From positions 1-42,866 of the forward strand of contig NZ_KE384091.1 in NCBI RefSeq assembly GCF_000423785.1: a DNA stretch of 42,866 bases, read 5' to 3'. The stretch is from Tetragenococcus muriaticus DSM 15685 (GTDB taxonomy: Bacteria > Bacillota > Bacilli > Lactobacillales > Enterococcaceae). The translations under genes and the position numbers were made by a program. Positions 8,615 through 17,585 of the stretch are shown in pieces. Position 1 is the stretch's first letter. Each line of letters starts with the position of its first letter. The notes under the pieces were generated by a model, which was not told the DNA's origin, did not search any database, and saw only the letters and a list, made by a program, of their open reading frames with translations.

Positions 8615-8659
8615 AAAGCTCAAATGAAACTTTTTTCAAAAGTTTGTTTGAGCTTTTTT
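8615..8659 (+). terminator. rpsN intrinsic terminator
   Basis: AAAGCTCAAA (8615-8624) and GAAACTTTT pair across a short loop with AAAAGTTT and TTGAGCTTTTTT, with a one- to two-base internal mismatch. Confidence 0.85.
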
Positions 8660-8683
8660 ATATGTTTAGTTTGTAAAAATGTA

Positions 8684-8713
8684 TTGTCTAACTATTTTAT
8701 GTTATACTATTAT
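8684..8713 (+). promoter_or_regulatory. Possible rnjB promoter
   Basis: TTGTCT (8684-8689) and TATTAT (8708-8713) are separated by 18 bp. TATACT at 8703 is an alternative -10 but would be too close. The leader to the gene is about 95 nt. Confidence 0.4.
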
Positions 8714-8816
8714 AGGATGTTTTTGGGTCGAAAAATCAATGTTGCTTTTTCCCTTCGCTTAAGGAAAAACGTTAAACAAATATAAAATTTATATAAATAA
8801 TGAAGAGGTGAAAAAT

Positions 8817-10505
8817 TTGGCACAAATAAGAATGATTCCTCTTAGCGGTGTACGTGAAAATGGCAAAAATTTGTACATCGTTGAAGTAGGAGAAGATATT
8901 TTTGTGTTAGATTGCGGCTTACGCTACCCGGAAAACGAGTTATTAGGAATTGATACGGTCATTCCTGATTTCACGTATTTAGAAGAAAACGCCGATCGTG
9001 TAGCCGGAATTTTTGTAACACATGGACACGCAGATGCTATAGGAGCACTGCCGTACTTTTTAGAAAAAATCGAAGCGCCGGTGTTCGGCACTAAATTGAC
9101 GATTGAATTAGCTAAGTTGTCCGTTCATCGTTATGAACCAACGAAGCAATTTAAGGAATTTCATGTTATTGATGAAAAGACAGAGATCGAATTTAATTCA
9201 GCAGTTGTAAGCTTTTTTGCTACAACACATACAATTCCTGATTCTGTTGGGGTTTCTTTGAAGACGCCTGAAGGAAATATTGTTTATACTGGGGACTTTA
9301 AGTTTGACCAATCTGCTGCTTCTTCTTATCGTACGGACTTTGGTCGTCTTGCTGAAATGGGTAAAGAAGGGGTTTTAGCTCTTTTGAGTACCTCCAGTAA
9401 TGCTGAAAATCCAGCAACGGTCGCTTCGGAAAAACAAATTGGTGAAGAAGTTTACGATAATATTGGCTTTTGGGAAGGACGTATCATTGTTGCATGTGTG
9501 GCTAGTAACTTACAACGTGTGCAACAATTAATTGATGCCGCTTATCGTTCAGGTAGAAAGATTGTTTTAACAGGGCAAGATTTTGGTCGTATTATTCGTA
9601 CAGCGATGAAATTAGGAAAATTGGAATTGCCTGACGAAGACATATTGATTCCGCAAAAAGCCATGAAAAAATATAGTGATGATCAATTGATTATTTTAGA
9701 AACGGGCCGTATGGGTGAACCGATCAAGGCACTACAAAAAATGGCGAGTGGCGCCCATCGAACTTTTCGTATCAAAGAAGGTGATTTGGTTTATATAACA
9801 ACCACGCCGACGATTGATATGGAGACTTATGTGGCTAAAACCGAAGACATGATTTATAGAGCTGGCGGCACTGTCAAAAGTATTTCTGATAATTTGCGAG
9901 TTTCCGGTCATGCTAACCCAGAAGATCTACAACTGATGATGAATTTACTTAAGCCACAATACTTCGTCCCAGTACAAGGTGAATATCGACTATTAGTAGC
10001 GAACGCTGATTTAGCACAATCAGTAGGCATATCTAAAGATCACATATTTATCACTGTTCCCGGAGACATTTTAGAATATAATAATAAAGGCGAAATGAGT
10101 CTTAGTGGCACGATTCCTTCAGACAATGTCATGGTAGACGGCATTGGCGTTGGAGATATTGGTAATATTGTACTAAAAGATCGGAAAGTTTTATCAGAAG
10201 AAGGCGTCTTTGTTGCAGTAGTGACAATTAATCGTCGGAAAAAACAGATCGTATCTAAACCACAAATTACTTCACGTGGATTTGTCTACGTAAAAACAAG
10301 CCGAGATCTTTTAAGAGAAGGCGGCGAGATTGTGGAAGAAATTGTTGATAAGCATTTACACAGCAATGATTTTGAATGGAGTAAATTAAAACAAGAAATT
10401 CGCGAAAAGTTGAGTCGTTATCTCTTTGAGCAAACCAAAAGACGTCCTGTAATTTTACCCGTAATTATGGAATCAAGCCAAAAACATAAAAAGAAGAAAG
10501 CATAA
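8817..10505 (+). CDS. rnjB: Ribonuclease J2
   Basis: This 562-residue beta-CASP metallo-beta-lactamase RNase pairs with RNase J1 in 5'-3' exonuclease and endonuclease decay of mRNA. The metal motif at residues 69-76 reads HGHADAIG, so the second His of HxHxDH is Ala. This is the degenerate motif seen in Bacillus RNase J2, which is the weaker partner, and separates it from J1. Other motifs are THTIPDSVG, TGDFKFD and SGHANPEDLQ. I place the start at TTG 8817 because GAAGAGGTG lies 6 nt upstream; a GTG at 8808 would fall inside that site. A terminator follows the stop. Confidence 0.9.
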   Translation: MAQIRMIPLSGVRENGKNLYIVEVGEDIFVLDCGLRYPENELLGIDTVIPDFTYLEENADRVAGIFVTHGHADAIGALPYFLEKIEAPVFGTKLTIELAKLSVHRYEPTKQFKEFHVIDEKTEIEFNSAVVSFFATTHTIPDSVGVSLKTPEGNIVYTGDFKFDQSAASSYRTDFGRLAEMGKEGVLALLSTSSNAENPATVASEKQIGEEVYDNIGFWEGRIIVACVASNLQRVQQLIDAAYRSGRKIVLTGQDFGRIIRTAMKLGKLELPDEDILIPQKAMKKYSDDQLIILETGRMGEPIKALQKMASGAHRTFRIKEGDLVYITTTPTIDMETYVAKTEDMIYRAGGTVKSISDNLRVSGHANPEDLQLMMNLLKPQYFVPVQGEYRLLVANADLAQSVGISKDHIFITVPGDILEYNNKGEMSLSGTIPSDNVMVDGIGVGDIGNIVLKDRKVLSEEGVFVAVVTINRRKKQIVSKPQITSRGFVYVKTSRDLLREGGEIVEEIVDKHLHSNDFEWSKLKQEIREKLSRYLFEQTKRRPVILPVIMESSQKHKKKKA

Positions 10506-10511
10506 AAGTAT

Positions 10512-10553
10512 CGACCTCTAGTGAAAAAGTATTTTCTTAGAGGTCGGTTTTTT
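10512..10553 (+). terminator. rnjB intrinsic terminator
   Basis: CGACCTCTA (10512-10520) pairs with TAGAGGTCG (10538-10546), followed by a T run. Confidence 0.88.
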
Positions 10554-10596
10554 ATAAAAAATTATTTGCTAAAGGTATGTTCTTTATTTTCCAAAA

Positions 10597-10866
10597 TAAG
10601 CACATAAGAACGAAAAACTAGTGTGGTTACCAGCAAATAAGCACATAAGAATACCAAAGTAGTGGGGTTAAATTCTTTTAAGCACATAAGAATACAAAAC
10701 TTATGTGCTTAATTTAAGTATTTATTACAAAAATGGGTTATTTCTCTAAATAAGCACATAAGATCGTAAAACTAGTGTGGTTATCAGCGAATAAGCACAT
10801 AAGAATACCAAAGTAGTGGGGTTAAATTCTTTTAAGCACATAAGAATACAAAACTTATGTGCTTAA
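10597..10866. repeat. Intergenic repeat array A: 41-nt period, word TAAGCACATAAG, duplicated as a 154-bp block
   Basis: The word TAAGCACATAAG begins at 10597, 10638 and 10679, exactly 41 nt apart. The whole block recurs 154 bp later with words at 10751, 10792 and 10833. Each unit is word (12), loop (9, such as AATACCAAA), an arm (12) and a linker (8). The arm is a decayed complement of the word in the first two units (CTAGTGTGGTTA, GTAGTGGGGTTA). It is the exact complement CTTATGTGCTTA in the third, giving 13-bp perfect hairpins at 10678-10712 and 10832-10866. There is no ORF or transposase. The rest of the 562-bp gap (to 11067) holds only the mtlA promoter region. Confidence 0.95.
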
Positions 10867-11007
10867 TTTAAACATTTACTACAAAAATGAATATTCGTTC
10901 AGCTTTAGAGTGAAAATTTATAAAATAGTCATGTTTTAACGAAATCGTGACTAAAGTTTTGTCATCTTTTTTTGTGCCAAATCTTTTACTAGTTTTAATT
11001 GAAAGCC

Positions 11008-11037
11008 TTGTCAAATCTGTTTAAACTAAAGTTATAG
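11008..11037 (+). promoter_or_regulatory. Possible mtlA promoter
   Basis: TTGTCA (11008-11013) and TTATAG (11032-11037) are 18 bp apart, 30 bp before the mtlA start. No good cre site was found close by. Confidence 0.4.
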
Positions 11038-11067
11038 GAAAAACAACTTTTGAGAGGAGAAGAAAAA

Positions 11068-12861
11068 ATGGCACAAGGAAATAAAGGGATTAAAGCCAAG
11101 ATACAACAATTAGGTAGTAACCTAAGTAGTATGGTCATGCCTAATATTGGAGCGTTCATTGCTTGGGGAGTTATTACCGCTTTATTTATTCCGGATGGTT
11201 TCTTACCAAACGAGCAACTCGCTTCAATGACTGACCCGATGATTACTTACTTATTGCCGTTATTAATTGGTTATACTGGCGGGAGTATGCTACACGATCA
11301 GCGAGGAGCGGTCGTAGGAGCTATTGCCACTATGGGGGTTATTGTTGGTTCTGATGTTCCGATGTTTATTGGTGCTATGATTATGGGACCTTTAGGCGGT
11401 TGGTGTATAAAGAAATTTGATGAAAAATTTAGTGATAAAATTCGTGCTGGATTTGAAATGTTGGTCAATAACTTTTCTTCAGGTTTGATCGGTTTTGCTT
11501 TAGCTATCATCGGCTATTTTGCTATAGGGCCTTTGGTTTCAATATTGACTGAATGGTTAGGATTAGGCGTTGCGGCAATCATTCGCGCAAGCTTGTTACC
11601 ATTAGCAAATATCTTTATTGAACCAGCTAAAATTTTGTTTTTAAATAATGCAATTAACCACGGAATCTTGACGCCTTTAGGAACGGAGCAATCGATTGAA
11701 ACAGGTAAATCTATTTTGTTCTTACTTGAAGCAAATCCTGGACCAGGTTTAGGCGTATTGTTAGCTTTCACTGTATTTGGTAGAGGAGCAGCTAGGTCTT
11801 CTGCTCCAGGAGCTATTTTAATTCAATTTGTAGGTGGAATTCATGAAATTTACTTCCCATATGTTATGATGAAACCACTGCTATTTTTGGCTGTGATCGC
11901 TGGTGGGGTTTCTGGTACTTTTACCTTCCAGTTACTAGATGCCGGGTTACGAGCCGCTGCTTCCCCGGGGTCTATTATAGCCATTTTTGGAATGGCACCA
12001 CCAAACAGCTATGTGGCAATTATTGCAGGAGTCATCGTTGCAACGATTGTTTCTTTCTTAGTGGCAATGGTCATTATTAAATCTGATCATTCAGAAGCTA
12101 CCGAAGAAGATCTTGCTGAACAACAAGCAGCCGTACAATCTGCTAAACAAGAAAGTAAAGGCCAAGATCAAGAAACAGAAGCTACAGCTAGCGGTAATGT
12201 TGAAAATGCTGAATTACACAAAGTGAATCAAGTGGTATTTGCCTGTGATGCAGGAATGGGCTCTAGTGCGATGGGCGCTTCCGTTTTACGAAAGAAAATG
12301 AAAGAAGCAGGTATCGATATACCCGTGACAAATATTTCCATTGGTAAACTAGAAGATGATGCGAATAAATTAGTGATTACGCAAAATGAACTGCATAATC
12401 GTGCAGTGCAAAAAGCGCCATCAGCTGAATTTGTTTCCGTGGAAAACTTCATGGACAGTCCTCGTTACGGAGAAATTGTTGAACGAATGAAAAATGAAAC
12501 AACACAAACACAAGAACAAGAAACAACTTCTACAGATACGAATGAAACAACAGATATCGAAGGATTAACGTTAGAAAATGTAAAACATATTGTCTTTGCT
12601 TGTGATGCAGGAATGGGCTCTAGTGCGATGGGTGCTTCTGTTTTAAGAAATATGCTGAAAAAGACAGAACTGAATGTCGATGTTACAAATATAGAAATTA
12701 ACCAATTAGATGACGATGGCCAAGCACTAGTGATTACCCAAAAAGAATTGTATGATCGTGCGCATCAACAATCTCCTTCAGCGCAATTTGTAACGGTAGA
12801 TAACTTTATGGACACAGAAGTTTATGAAGAAATTGTGGACCGAATGGAAAAACAGTCATAA
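11068..12861 (+). CDS. mtlA: Mannitol PTS permease, EIICB with two IIB domains
   Basis: The protein imports mannitol and phosphorylates it to mannitol 1-phosphate. Residues 1 to about 345 are the membrane IIC domain (SSMVMPNIGAFIAWG, NNAINHGILTPLG). After an acidic, Gln-rich linker come two IIB domains in tandem with phosphorylatable Cys393 and Cys512, both in FACDAGMGSSAMGASVLR. The usual EIICB has one IIB and about 470-480 residues; this one has 597. A 32-nt stretch coding for the Cys loop is identical in both copies (12244-12275 and 12601-12632), pointing to recent duplication or conversion. The start ATG at 11068 follows GAGAGGAG. It leads the operon mtlA-mtlR-mtlF-mtlD. Confidence 0.94.
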   Translation: MAQGNKGIKAKIQQLGSNLSSMVMPNIGAFIAWGVITALFIPDGFLPNEQLASMTDPMITYLLPLLIGYTGGSMLHDQRGAVVGAIATMGVIVGSDVPMFIGAMIMGPLGGWCIKKFDEKFSDKIRAGFEMLVNNFSSGLIGFALAIIGYFAIGPLVSILTEWLGLGVAAIIRASLLPLANIFIEPAKILFLNNAINHGILTPLGTEQSIETGKSILFLLEANPGPGLGVLLAFTVFGRGAARSSAPGAILIQFVGGIHEIYFPYVMMKPLLFLAVIAGGVSGTFTFQLLDAGLRAAASPGSIIAIFGMAPPNSYVAIIAGVIVATIVSFLVAMVIIKSDHSEATEEDLAEQQAAVQSAKQESKGQDQETEATASGNVENAELHKVNQVVFACDAGMGSSAMGASVLRKKMKEAGIDIPVTNISIGKLEDDANKLVITQNELHNRAVQKAPSAEFVSVENFMDSPRYGEIVERMKNETTQTQEQETTSTDTNETTDIEGLTLENVKHIVFACDAGMGSSAMGASVLRNMLKKTELNVDVTNIEINQLDDDGQALVITQKELYDRAHQQSPSAQFVTVDNFMDTEVYEEIVDRMEKQS

Positions 12862-12914
12862 AGTTCGATAGGAAATAAAAGGTTCGATTTGAAAAGAGGA
12901 ATATAAGCTAACAA

Positions 12915-12998
12915 AAAGATAAGGCAGCTTCTTTATAAGCGACTACAGCAAGATTTTTCTAGATAGTTGTCGTGCTTGCAAAGAAAGGCCTTATCTTT
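12915..12998 (+). promoter_or_regulatory. Long hairpin between mtlA and mtlR
   Basis: AAAGATAAGGC (12915-12925) pairs perfectly with GCCTTATCTTT (12988-12998). Inside, TTCTTT pairs with AAAGAA, and AAGCGACTAC pairs imperfectly with GTTGTCGTGCTT. No T run follows, and the hairpin ends only 10 nt before the mtlR ribosome binding site. It may stabilise the mtlA mRNA, cause partial termination, or limit mtlR translation. Confidence 0.6.
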
Positions 12999-13021
12999 GC
13001 TTTGTATTGGAGGTGAGAGTG

Positions 13022-15088
13022 GTGTATTTTTCCAGCCGGGAAAAGAAATTGCTAAAATTATTACTTGAAAATACAGCAGGAATTCCGGCACAAAACTTAC
13101 AAGAACTTTTACAAATTAGCAAACGTACATTGTATCGTGAAATTTCAAGTATTGAAGAAACAATTAAACCGGAAAATGCTCAAATTATAAATGAACGAAA
13201 AATGGGCTATCGCTTAGTCGGAAGTAAAGAAACGCTAGACAAAATAAGACAAGAGGTAGAAAAAAGCCAGGAAATTGTGTTTGATAATGTGCAGCGTCAA
13301 AGCGCACTTGTGGCAAATTTATTATTGGCAGAAAAAGAAGAAATTGTTGAAAGTTTGGCCGTAGACTTTGCTGTAAGTCCAACGACAATTCATAATGACT
13401 TACAACAAGTGGAAAAAAGTTTAGCTGCGTACGGATTATCTTTATATCGAAAAAAAGCGCGAGGAATTCTAGTTGTCGGTCCAGAAGAAAAAAGACGACA
13501 AATTTTGAGTAATATCATTTATAGTGATGTGAATGAATATGAATTTTTTTCTTATCTGGCAGAATTGACAACTCCTGATAAAAATTTTACATCCAATAAT
13601 TTCTTTTTGAATTTTATTACGCCACGTTGGCTTTATTTTGCTAAAAATGCCGTGTTAGAAAAAACAAATAACCTTTTTATTGAGGTAACAGATAATCAAT
13701 TGCAACAAGTCATTACGAGTTTAGCATTAACGCTTGAGCGAATTGAACATAACCATTGGATTATTGATGAAATAACAGAGGATACGATCTCCCCAGCAGT
13801 TCAAAGTTTAGCCGAACAAATCATGGGAGAAATAAAAAAGCAAACAGAATTAGAGATTACTGATAATGAAGTGCTATTTTTTACGAAACAACTCGAAGGG
13901 GTAAATTATAAAAAGCCACAAAATATCTTTTTAGATAATTTTGATGCTGAGCTTTCTTATCAAGTAAGAGAATTAATCCGGCTGGTTTCTCAACAAACAC
14001 AAAAGGACTTTCGCAAAGACGACACATTATTTTATGATTTGTTAACTCATTTAGCAGCAGCCTTTAAGCGAATTGATAATCAAGCGCAATTGGCAGGAAA
14101 CCCTTTGTTAGAAAAAATTTTAACTGAATATCCAAGGTTAACGAAAATCATTCAAGATGATTTAAAAGAGATATTTACGGATCACCGCGCATTTTTACAA
14201 GACGAACTAGCTTACATCGTGATCCATTTTGCGGCTTCTTTGGAAAGAAACCCTGTACAAAAGGAAATTTCCGCCCTTGTGCTGTGTTCTAGCGGAATTG
14301 GCACAGCTAAAATATTGGAAAGCCGCTTGAATAAATATATCCCGGAAATTGAACGAATTGAAATTGCTAAGATTTCACAGATGGGTCATATTGATTTTAA
14401 AGAATTCGATTTAATTCTTTCGACCATTTTTTTGCCTGAGTTTTCTTTACCTTATAAGGTAATATCTCCTTTATTATTAGATGACGAAATTCGTGAGATC
14501 AAGCAAGAGTTACAAGGTAAACAATTTTCTAGTCGGCCTGTGGCTACGCATATAAACAAAGAGACACCCAATGATTTTGAACAAGTGTATGAACAAATGA
14601 AAGTAGCCAATGAGCTTTTAACGCAATTTTCTGTAACAGAAGTGAGTACGCGGCAAACATTAGAAAAGACTTTGGATGTTATTTTAGATGAGTTGGAAGG
14701 TGTTGTCGTTGAGGACCCGCAAAAGGTACGTGAGTTATTGATCCATCGCCACAAAACAGCGCCTATTGGAATTCCCAATACACATTTTGCATTATTTCAT
14801 AGTGCCAATACTTATGTAAAAAAACCCTATTTTGCTATTTTCGACTTATCACGTTCAGTTCCTATTTTAGGAATGGATAGAAAACCGATGGAATTAACGC
14901 GCTTATTATTAATGTTAGCACCAGATAATATGTCGACAACAGAAGAGCGGCTTTTAGGAAGAATCAGTAACTCTGTGATTGAAAGTGATGTTAATATACA
15001 AACGTATCAATATGGAGACGAAGAAGCGATTTACGAACGTATTAGTTCTTTGTTTATTACAGAAATTAAAGATTCAGAGGAGGAATAA
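13022..15088 (+). CDS. mtlR: Mannitol operon activator MtlR (PRD/EIIB/EIIA domains)
   Basis: The 688-residue transcriptional activator carries PTS regulation domains. In order it has an N-terminal HTH pair (LQELLQISKRTLYREIS, AVSPTTIHNDLQQVEKS), two PRD domains in the middle, a GatB-like EIIB domain (LCSSGIGTAKILESRL) and an EIIA-Mtl-like C-terminus (HKTAPIGIPNTHFALFH). Phosphorylation of the PRDs by HPr and of the EIIB-like domain by the mannitol system tunes activity in relatives. Start: GGAGGTG at 13009-13015 favours GTG 13022 (6-nt gap) over GTG 13019 or TTG 13007. It lies inside the operon, between mtlA and mtlF. Confidence 0.92.
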   Translation: MYFSSREKKLLKLLLENTAGIPAQNLQELLQISKRTLYREISSIEETIKPENAQIINERKMGYRLVGSKETLDKIRQEVEKSQEIVFDNVQRQSALVANLLLAEKEEIVESLAVDFAVSPTTIHNDLQQVEKSLAAYGLSLYRKKARGILVVGPEEKRRQILSNIIYSDVNEYEFFSYLAELTTPDKNFTSNNFFLNFITPRWLYFAKNAVLEKTNNLFIEVTDNQLQQVITSLALTLERIEHNHWIIDEITEDTISPAVQSLAEQIMGEIKKQTELEITDNEVLFFTKQLEGVNYKKPQNIFLDNFDAELSYQVRELIRLVSQQTQKDFRKDDTLFYDLLTHLAAAFKRIDNQAQLAGNPLLEKILTEYPRLTKIIQDDLKEIFTDHRAFLQDELAYIVIHFAASLERNPVQKEISALVLCSSGIGTAKILESRLNKYIPEIERIEIAKISQMGHIDFKEFDLILSTIFLPEFSLPYKVISPLLLDDEIREIKQELQGKQFSSRPVATHINKETPNDFEQVYEQMKVANELLTQFSVTEVSTRQTLEKTLDVILDELEGVVVEDPQKVRELLIHRHKTAPIGIPNTHFALFHSANTYVKKPYFAIFDLSRSVPILGMDRKPMELTRLLLMLAPDNMSTTEERLLGRISNSVIESDVNIQTYQYGDEEAIYERISSLFITEIKDSEEE

Positions 15089-15091
15089 TCA

Positions 15092-15538
15092 ATGGAATTA
15101 CAAAAAGATATGATTTTATTAAATCAGACAGACGCAACTCCAGAAGAAGTGATCAAAAAAAGCGGGCAATTATTAGTCGATGCAGGTTGTGTGGAAAGTG
15201 CCTATGTCGATGCTATGCTTGAACGTGAGAAAATGGTCTCTACTTATATGGGCAATTTTATTGCTATACCTCATGGCACAGATGAAGCAAAAGAATATGT
15301 CAAAGAAAGTGGCATCTCCATTGTACAGGTTCCAAAGGGAATCGATTTTTCTACAGCGGATGAAAAGGAAGAAAAGCTAGCCACAGTGATTTTTGGCATC
15401 GCGGGTGTCAACAATGAACACTTAGATATTTTGCAAAAAATCGCGGTATTTTGTTCAGATGTACAAAATGTGGTCAAATTAGCCGATGCTGATTCAGCAG
15501 AAGAAGTTATTTCATTACTTGGGGAGGTAACAGCATGA
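15092..15538 (+). CDS. mtlF: Mannitol PTS EIIA component
   Basis: The 148-residue cytosolic phosphocarrier passes phosphate from HPr to the IIB Cys of MtlA. The active His is H61 in IAIPHGTDEAK. It starts 3 nt after mtlR stops, with GAGGAGG upstream, and its TGA stop overlaps the mtlD ATG by 4 nt, indicating translational coupling. As MtlA here has two IIB domains, one EIIA may have to serve both. Confidence 0.94.
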   Translation: MELQKDMILLNQTDATPEEVIKKSGQLLVDAGCVESAYVDAMLEREKMVSTYMGNFIAIPHGTDEAKEYVKESGISIVQVPKGIDFSTADEKEEKLATVIFGIAGVNNEHLDILQKIAVFCSDVQNVVKLADADSAEEVISLLGEVTA

Positions 15539-16677
15539 AAGCAACACATTTTGGCGCCGGTAATATCGGTCGTGGATTTATTGGAGAAATTTTGCATGAA
15601 AATGGTTTTGCGATTGATTTTGTCGATATCAATGAAACCATCATTGATGCTTTAAGAAAAAGAAATAGTTATGAAATTGAATTGGCTGCTCAAGAGAAAA
15701 CACATATCACAGTAGATCAAGTAACAGGGCTTAATAACCAAAAAGAACCGGATGCAGTTATTGATTCGGTAGCGACAAGTGATATTATTACCACCGCAAT
15801 TGGCCCCAATGTATTACCTATTATTGCCGAATTAATTGCTAAAGGGATTCAAAAACGTCGTCAAGAGGGCAATCAAACACCTATTGACGTAATTGCTTGT
15901 GAGAACATGATTGGTGGCAGCCAAATATTACTAGAAAAAGTTCGCACGTATTTAACTGAAGAAGATCTTACTTATGTAGAAAATACAGTCGGTTTTCCTA
16001 ATGCAGCGGTAGATCGGATCGTCCCAATTCAACAGCATGAGGATCCTTTGTTTGTTTCAGTTGAACCATTTTGTGAATGGTTAGTTGATGACACACAAAG
16101 TAAAGCAAAGCAAATCCGTTTAGATAATGTAGGTTATGTTTCCGATCTAGCACCTTATATCGAACGTAAACTTTTTTCGGTCAATACAGGACATGCAACG
16201 ACTGCTTATACAGGCGCTCACTACAATTATCAAACGATCGGCGAAGCTGTCGCAGATGAACGAGTATTAAATCAGTTAAGAGCTGTTTTAAAAGAAACAG
16301 GCGATTTATTAATAAACAAATGGGACTTTCCTCGAAAAAAACATGAACAATATATTGAAAAAATCGTGGAACGTTTTAAAAACCCATATATTTCAGATGA
16401 TGTCTCTCGTGTGGCACGGACACCGATTCGAAAGTTAGGATATAACGAACGCTTTATTCGTCCTATTAGAGAAGCCAAAACATATGGCCTTTCTTATCAA
16501 GCGTTAGTAGATGTGGTAGCGATGATTTTACAATACGACGAACCTAGCGATGAAGAAAGTGTACGTTTACAAGAAATGCTTAAAGAAAAAGACTTAACAG
16601 AAGTTATCCAAGACGTCACTGGTTTAACAGACGACACAATTATAGAAGAAATTGTTGAAAAAGCAGGCAGTAACTAA
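15535..16677 (+). CDS. mtlD: Mannitol-1-phosphate 5-dehydrogenase
   Basis: This 380-residue NAD-dependent enzyme oxidises mannitol 1-phosphate to fructose 6-phosphate, feeding glycolysis. The dinucleotide motif GAGNIGRGFIG is near residues 7-17. The catalytic Lys/His region (ERKLFSVNTGHATTAYTG) is intact. It overlaps mtlF by ATGA and has GGGGAGG as its ribosome binding site. It is the last gene of the mannitol operon. Confidence 0.95.
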   Translation: MKATHFGAGNIGRGFIGEILHENGFAIDFVDINETIIDALRKRNSYEIELAAQEKTHITVDQVTGLNNQKEPDAVIDSVATSDIITTAIGPNVLPIIAELIAKGIQKRRQEGNQTPIDVIACENMIGGSQILLEKVRTYLTEEDLTYVENTVGFPNAAVDRIVPIQQHEDPLFVSVEPFCEWLVDDTQSKAKQIRLDNVGYVSDLAPYIERKLFSVNTGHATTAYTGAHYNYQTIGEAVADERVLNQLRAVLKETGDLLINKWDFPRKKHEQYIEKIVERFKNPYISDDVSRVARTPIRKLGYNERFIRPIREAKTYGLSYQALVDVVAMILQYDEPSDEESVRLQEMLKEKDLTEVIQDVTGLTDDTIIEEIVEKAGSN

Positions 16678-16688
16678 CAGATATGGTT

Positions 16689-16730
16689 TTGCATTTTGTG
16701 AAAAATCATGCTAGTATTGGTATATACCAA
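16689..16730 (+). promoter_or_regulatory. nagB promoter with GntR-type operator
   Basis: TTGCAT (16689-16694) and TAGTAT (16713-16718) are 18 bp apart. The perfect 14-bp palindrome TTGGTATATACCAA (16717-16730) overlaps the -10 end. Sites of the form TGGTNTANACCA are bound by HutC-type GntR repressors such as NagR, so glucosamine-6-phosphate-responsive repression is likely. The repressor gene is not in this window. Confidence 0.7.
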
Positions 16731-16753
16731 AAACTTGTAAGGGAGATTTTTTC

Positions 16754-17455
16754 ATGGACATTATACGCGTGAAAAATGCCGACGAAGGTGGCCAAAAAGC
16801 TTTTGAAATCATAAAAGATGGAATTGCTAATGGCGCAGATACGTTCGGTTTAGCAACAGGTAGCACCCCGGAAACAATGTATAGTTATATGGTTTCAAGC
16901 GATATGGATTTTTCGGATAAAGTATCGGTGAACTTGGATGAATATGTTGGTTTAGATGGTAATGATGAGCAAAGTTATCGCTATTTTATGAATCAACATT
17001 TATTTAACCATAAGCCATTTAAAAAAACTTATGTACCTGATGGCAAAGCCGAAGATCTAGATGCCGAATGCAAACGATATGACGACGTTATTGCAGATAA
17101 TCCGATCGATATTCAAGTCTTAGGGATCGGTCAAAACGGGCATATCGGTTTCAATGAGCCGGGAACTTCATTTGACGCTACAACTCATGTGGTAGAACTT
17201 ACCGAATCAACAGTAAATGCGAACAAACGTTACTTTGATAAAGTTGAAGATGTGCCAACTCGAGCACTGACTATGGGGATTCGCTCTATTATGCAAAGTA
17301 AAAAAATTATTCTTATGGCTTTTGGAAAAGCAAAAGCAGATGCTGTAAAGGGAATGCTTGAAGGTGAAGTTACTGAAGACCTGCCTGCTAGCGTGTTGCA
17401 AAACCATAATGATGTTGCCGTAATCATCGATGAAGAAGCTGCAAGTCAATTATAA
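16754..17455 (+). CDS. nagB: Glucosamine-6-phosphate deaminase
   Basis: The 233-residue enzyme converts glucosamine 6-phosphate to fructose 6-phosphate and ammonia, the step that sends amino sugars to glycolysis. Motifs include [19 protein letters not shown] and the catalytic block [14 protein letters not shown]. It is the short Gram-positive form without the allosteric C-terminus. AAGGGAG precedes the ATG. It is monocistronic, with an upstream operator and downstream terminator. Confidence 0.95.
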   Translation: MDIIRVKNADEGGQKAFEIIKDGIANGADTFGLATGSTPETMYSYMVSSDMDFSDKVSVNLDEYVGLDGNDEQSYRYFMNQHLFNHKPFKKTYVPDGKAEDLDAECKRYDDVIADNPIDIQVLGIGQNGHIGFNEPGTSFDATTHVVELTESTVNANKRYFDKVEDVPTRALTMGIRSIMQSKKIILMAFGKAKADAVKGMLEGEVTEDLPASVLQNHNDVAVIIDEEAASQL

Positions 17456-17472
17456 AAAAGTAATAGAAAAGC

Positions 17473-17505
17473 AAAAACGTGTAGGCAATGCTTGCACGTT
17501 TTTTT
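17473..17505 (+). terminator. nagB intrinsic terminator
   Basis: AAAAACGTG (17473-17481), extended by AGGC, pairs with GCTT and CACGTTTTT (from 17494), ending in a T run. Confidence 0.85.
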
Positions 17506-17585
17506 ATTGGGCATTATCTGTTACAATATAAAGTGTATACTGTTATATTTTTTAATAAACAAATTTGAAAGAAAGGGGTATTGGA

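Noticed and set aside
11298-11771. Minus-strand ORFs within mtlA
   Set aside because: They are shadows of the membrane domain coding sequence and have no start signals.
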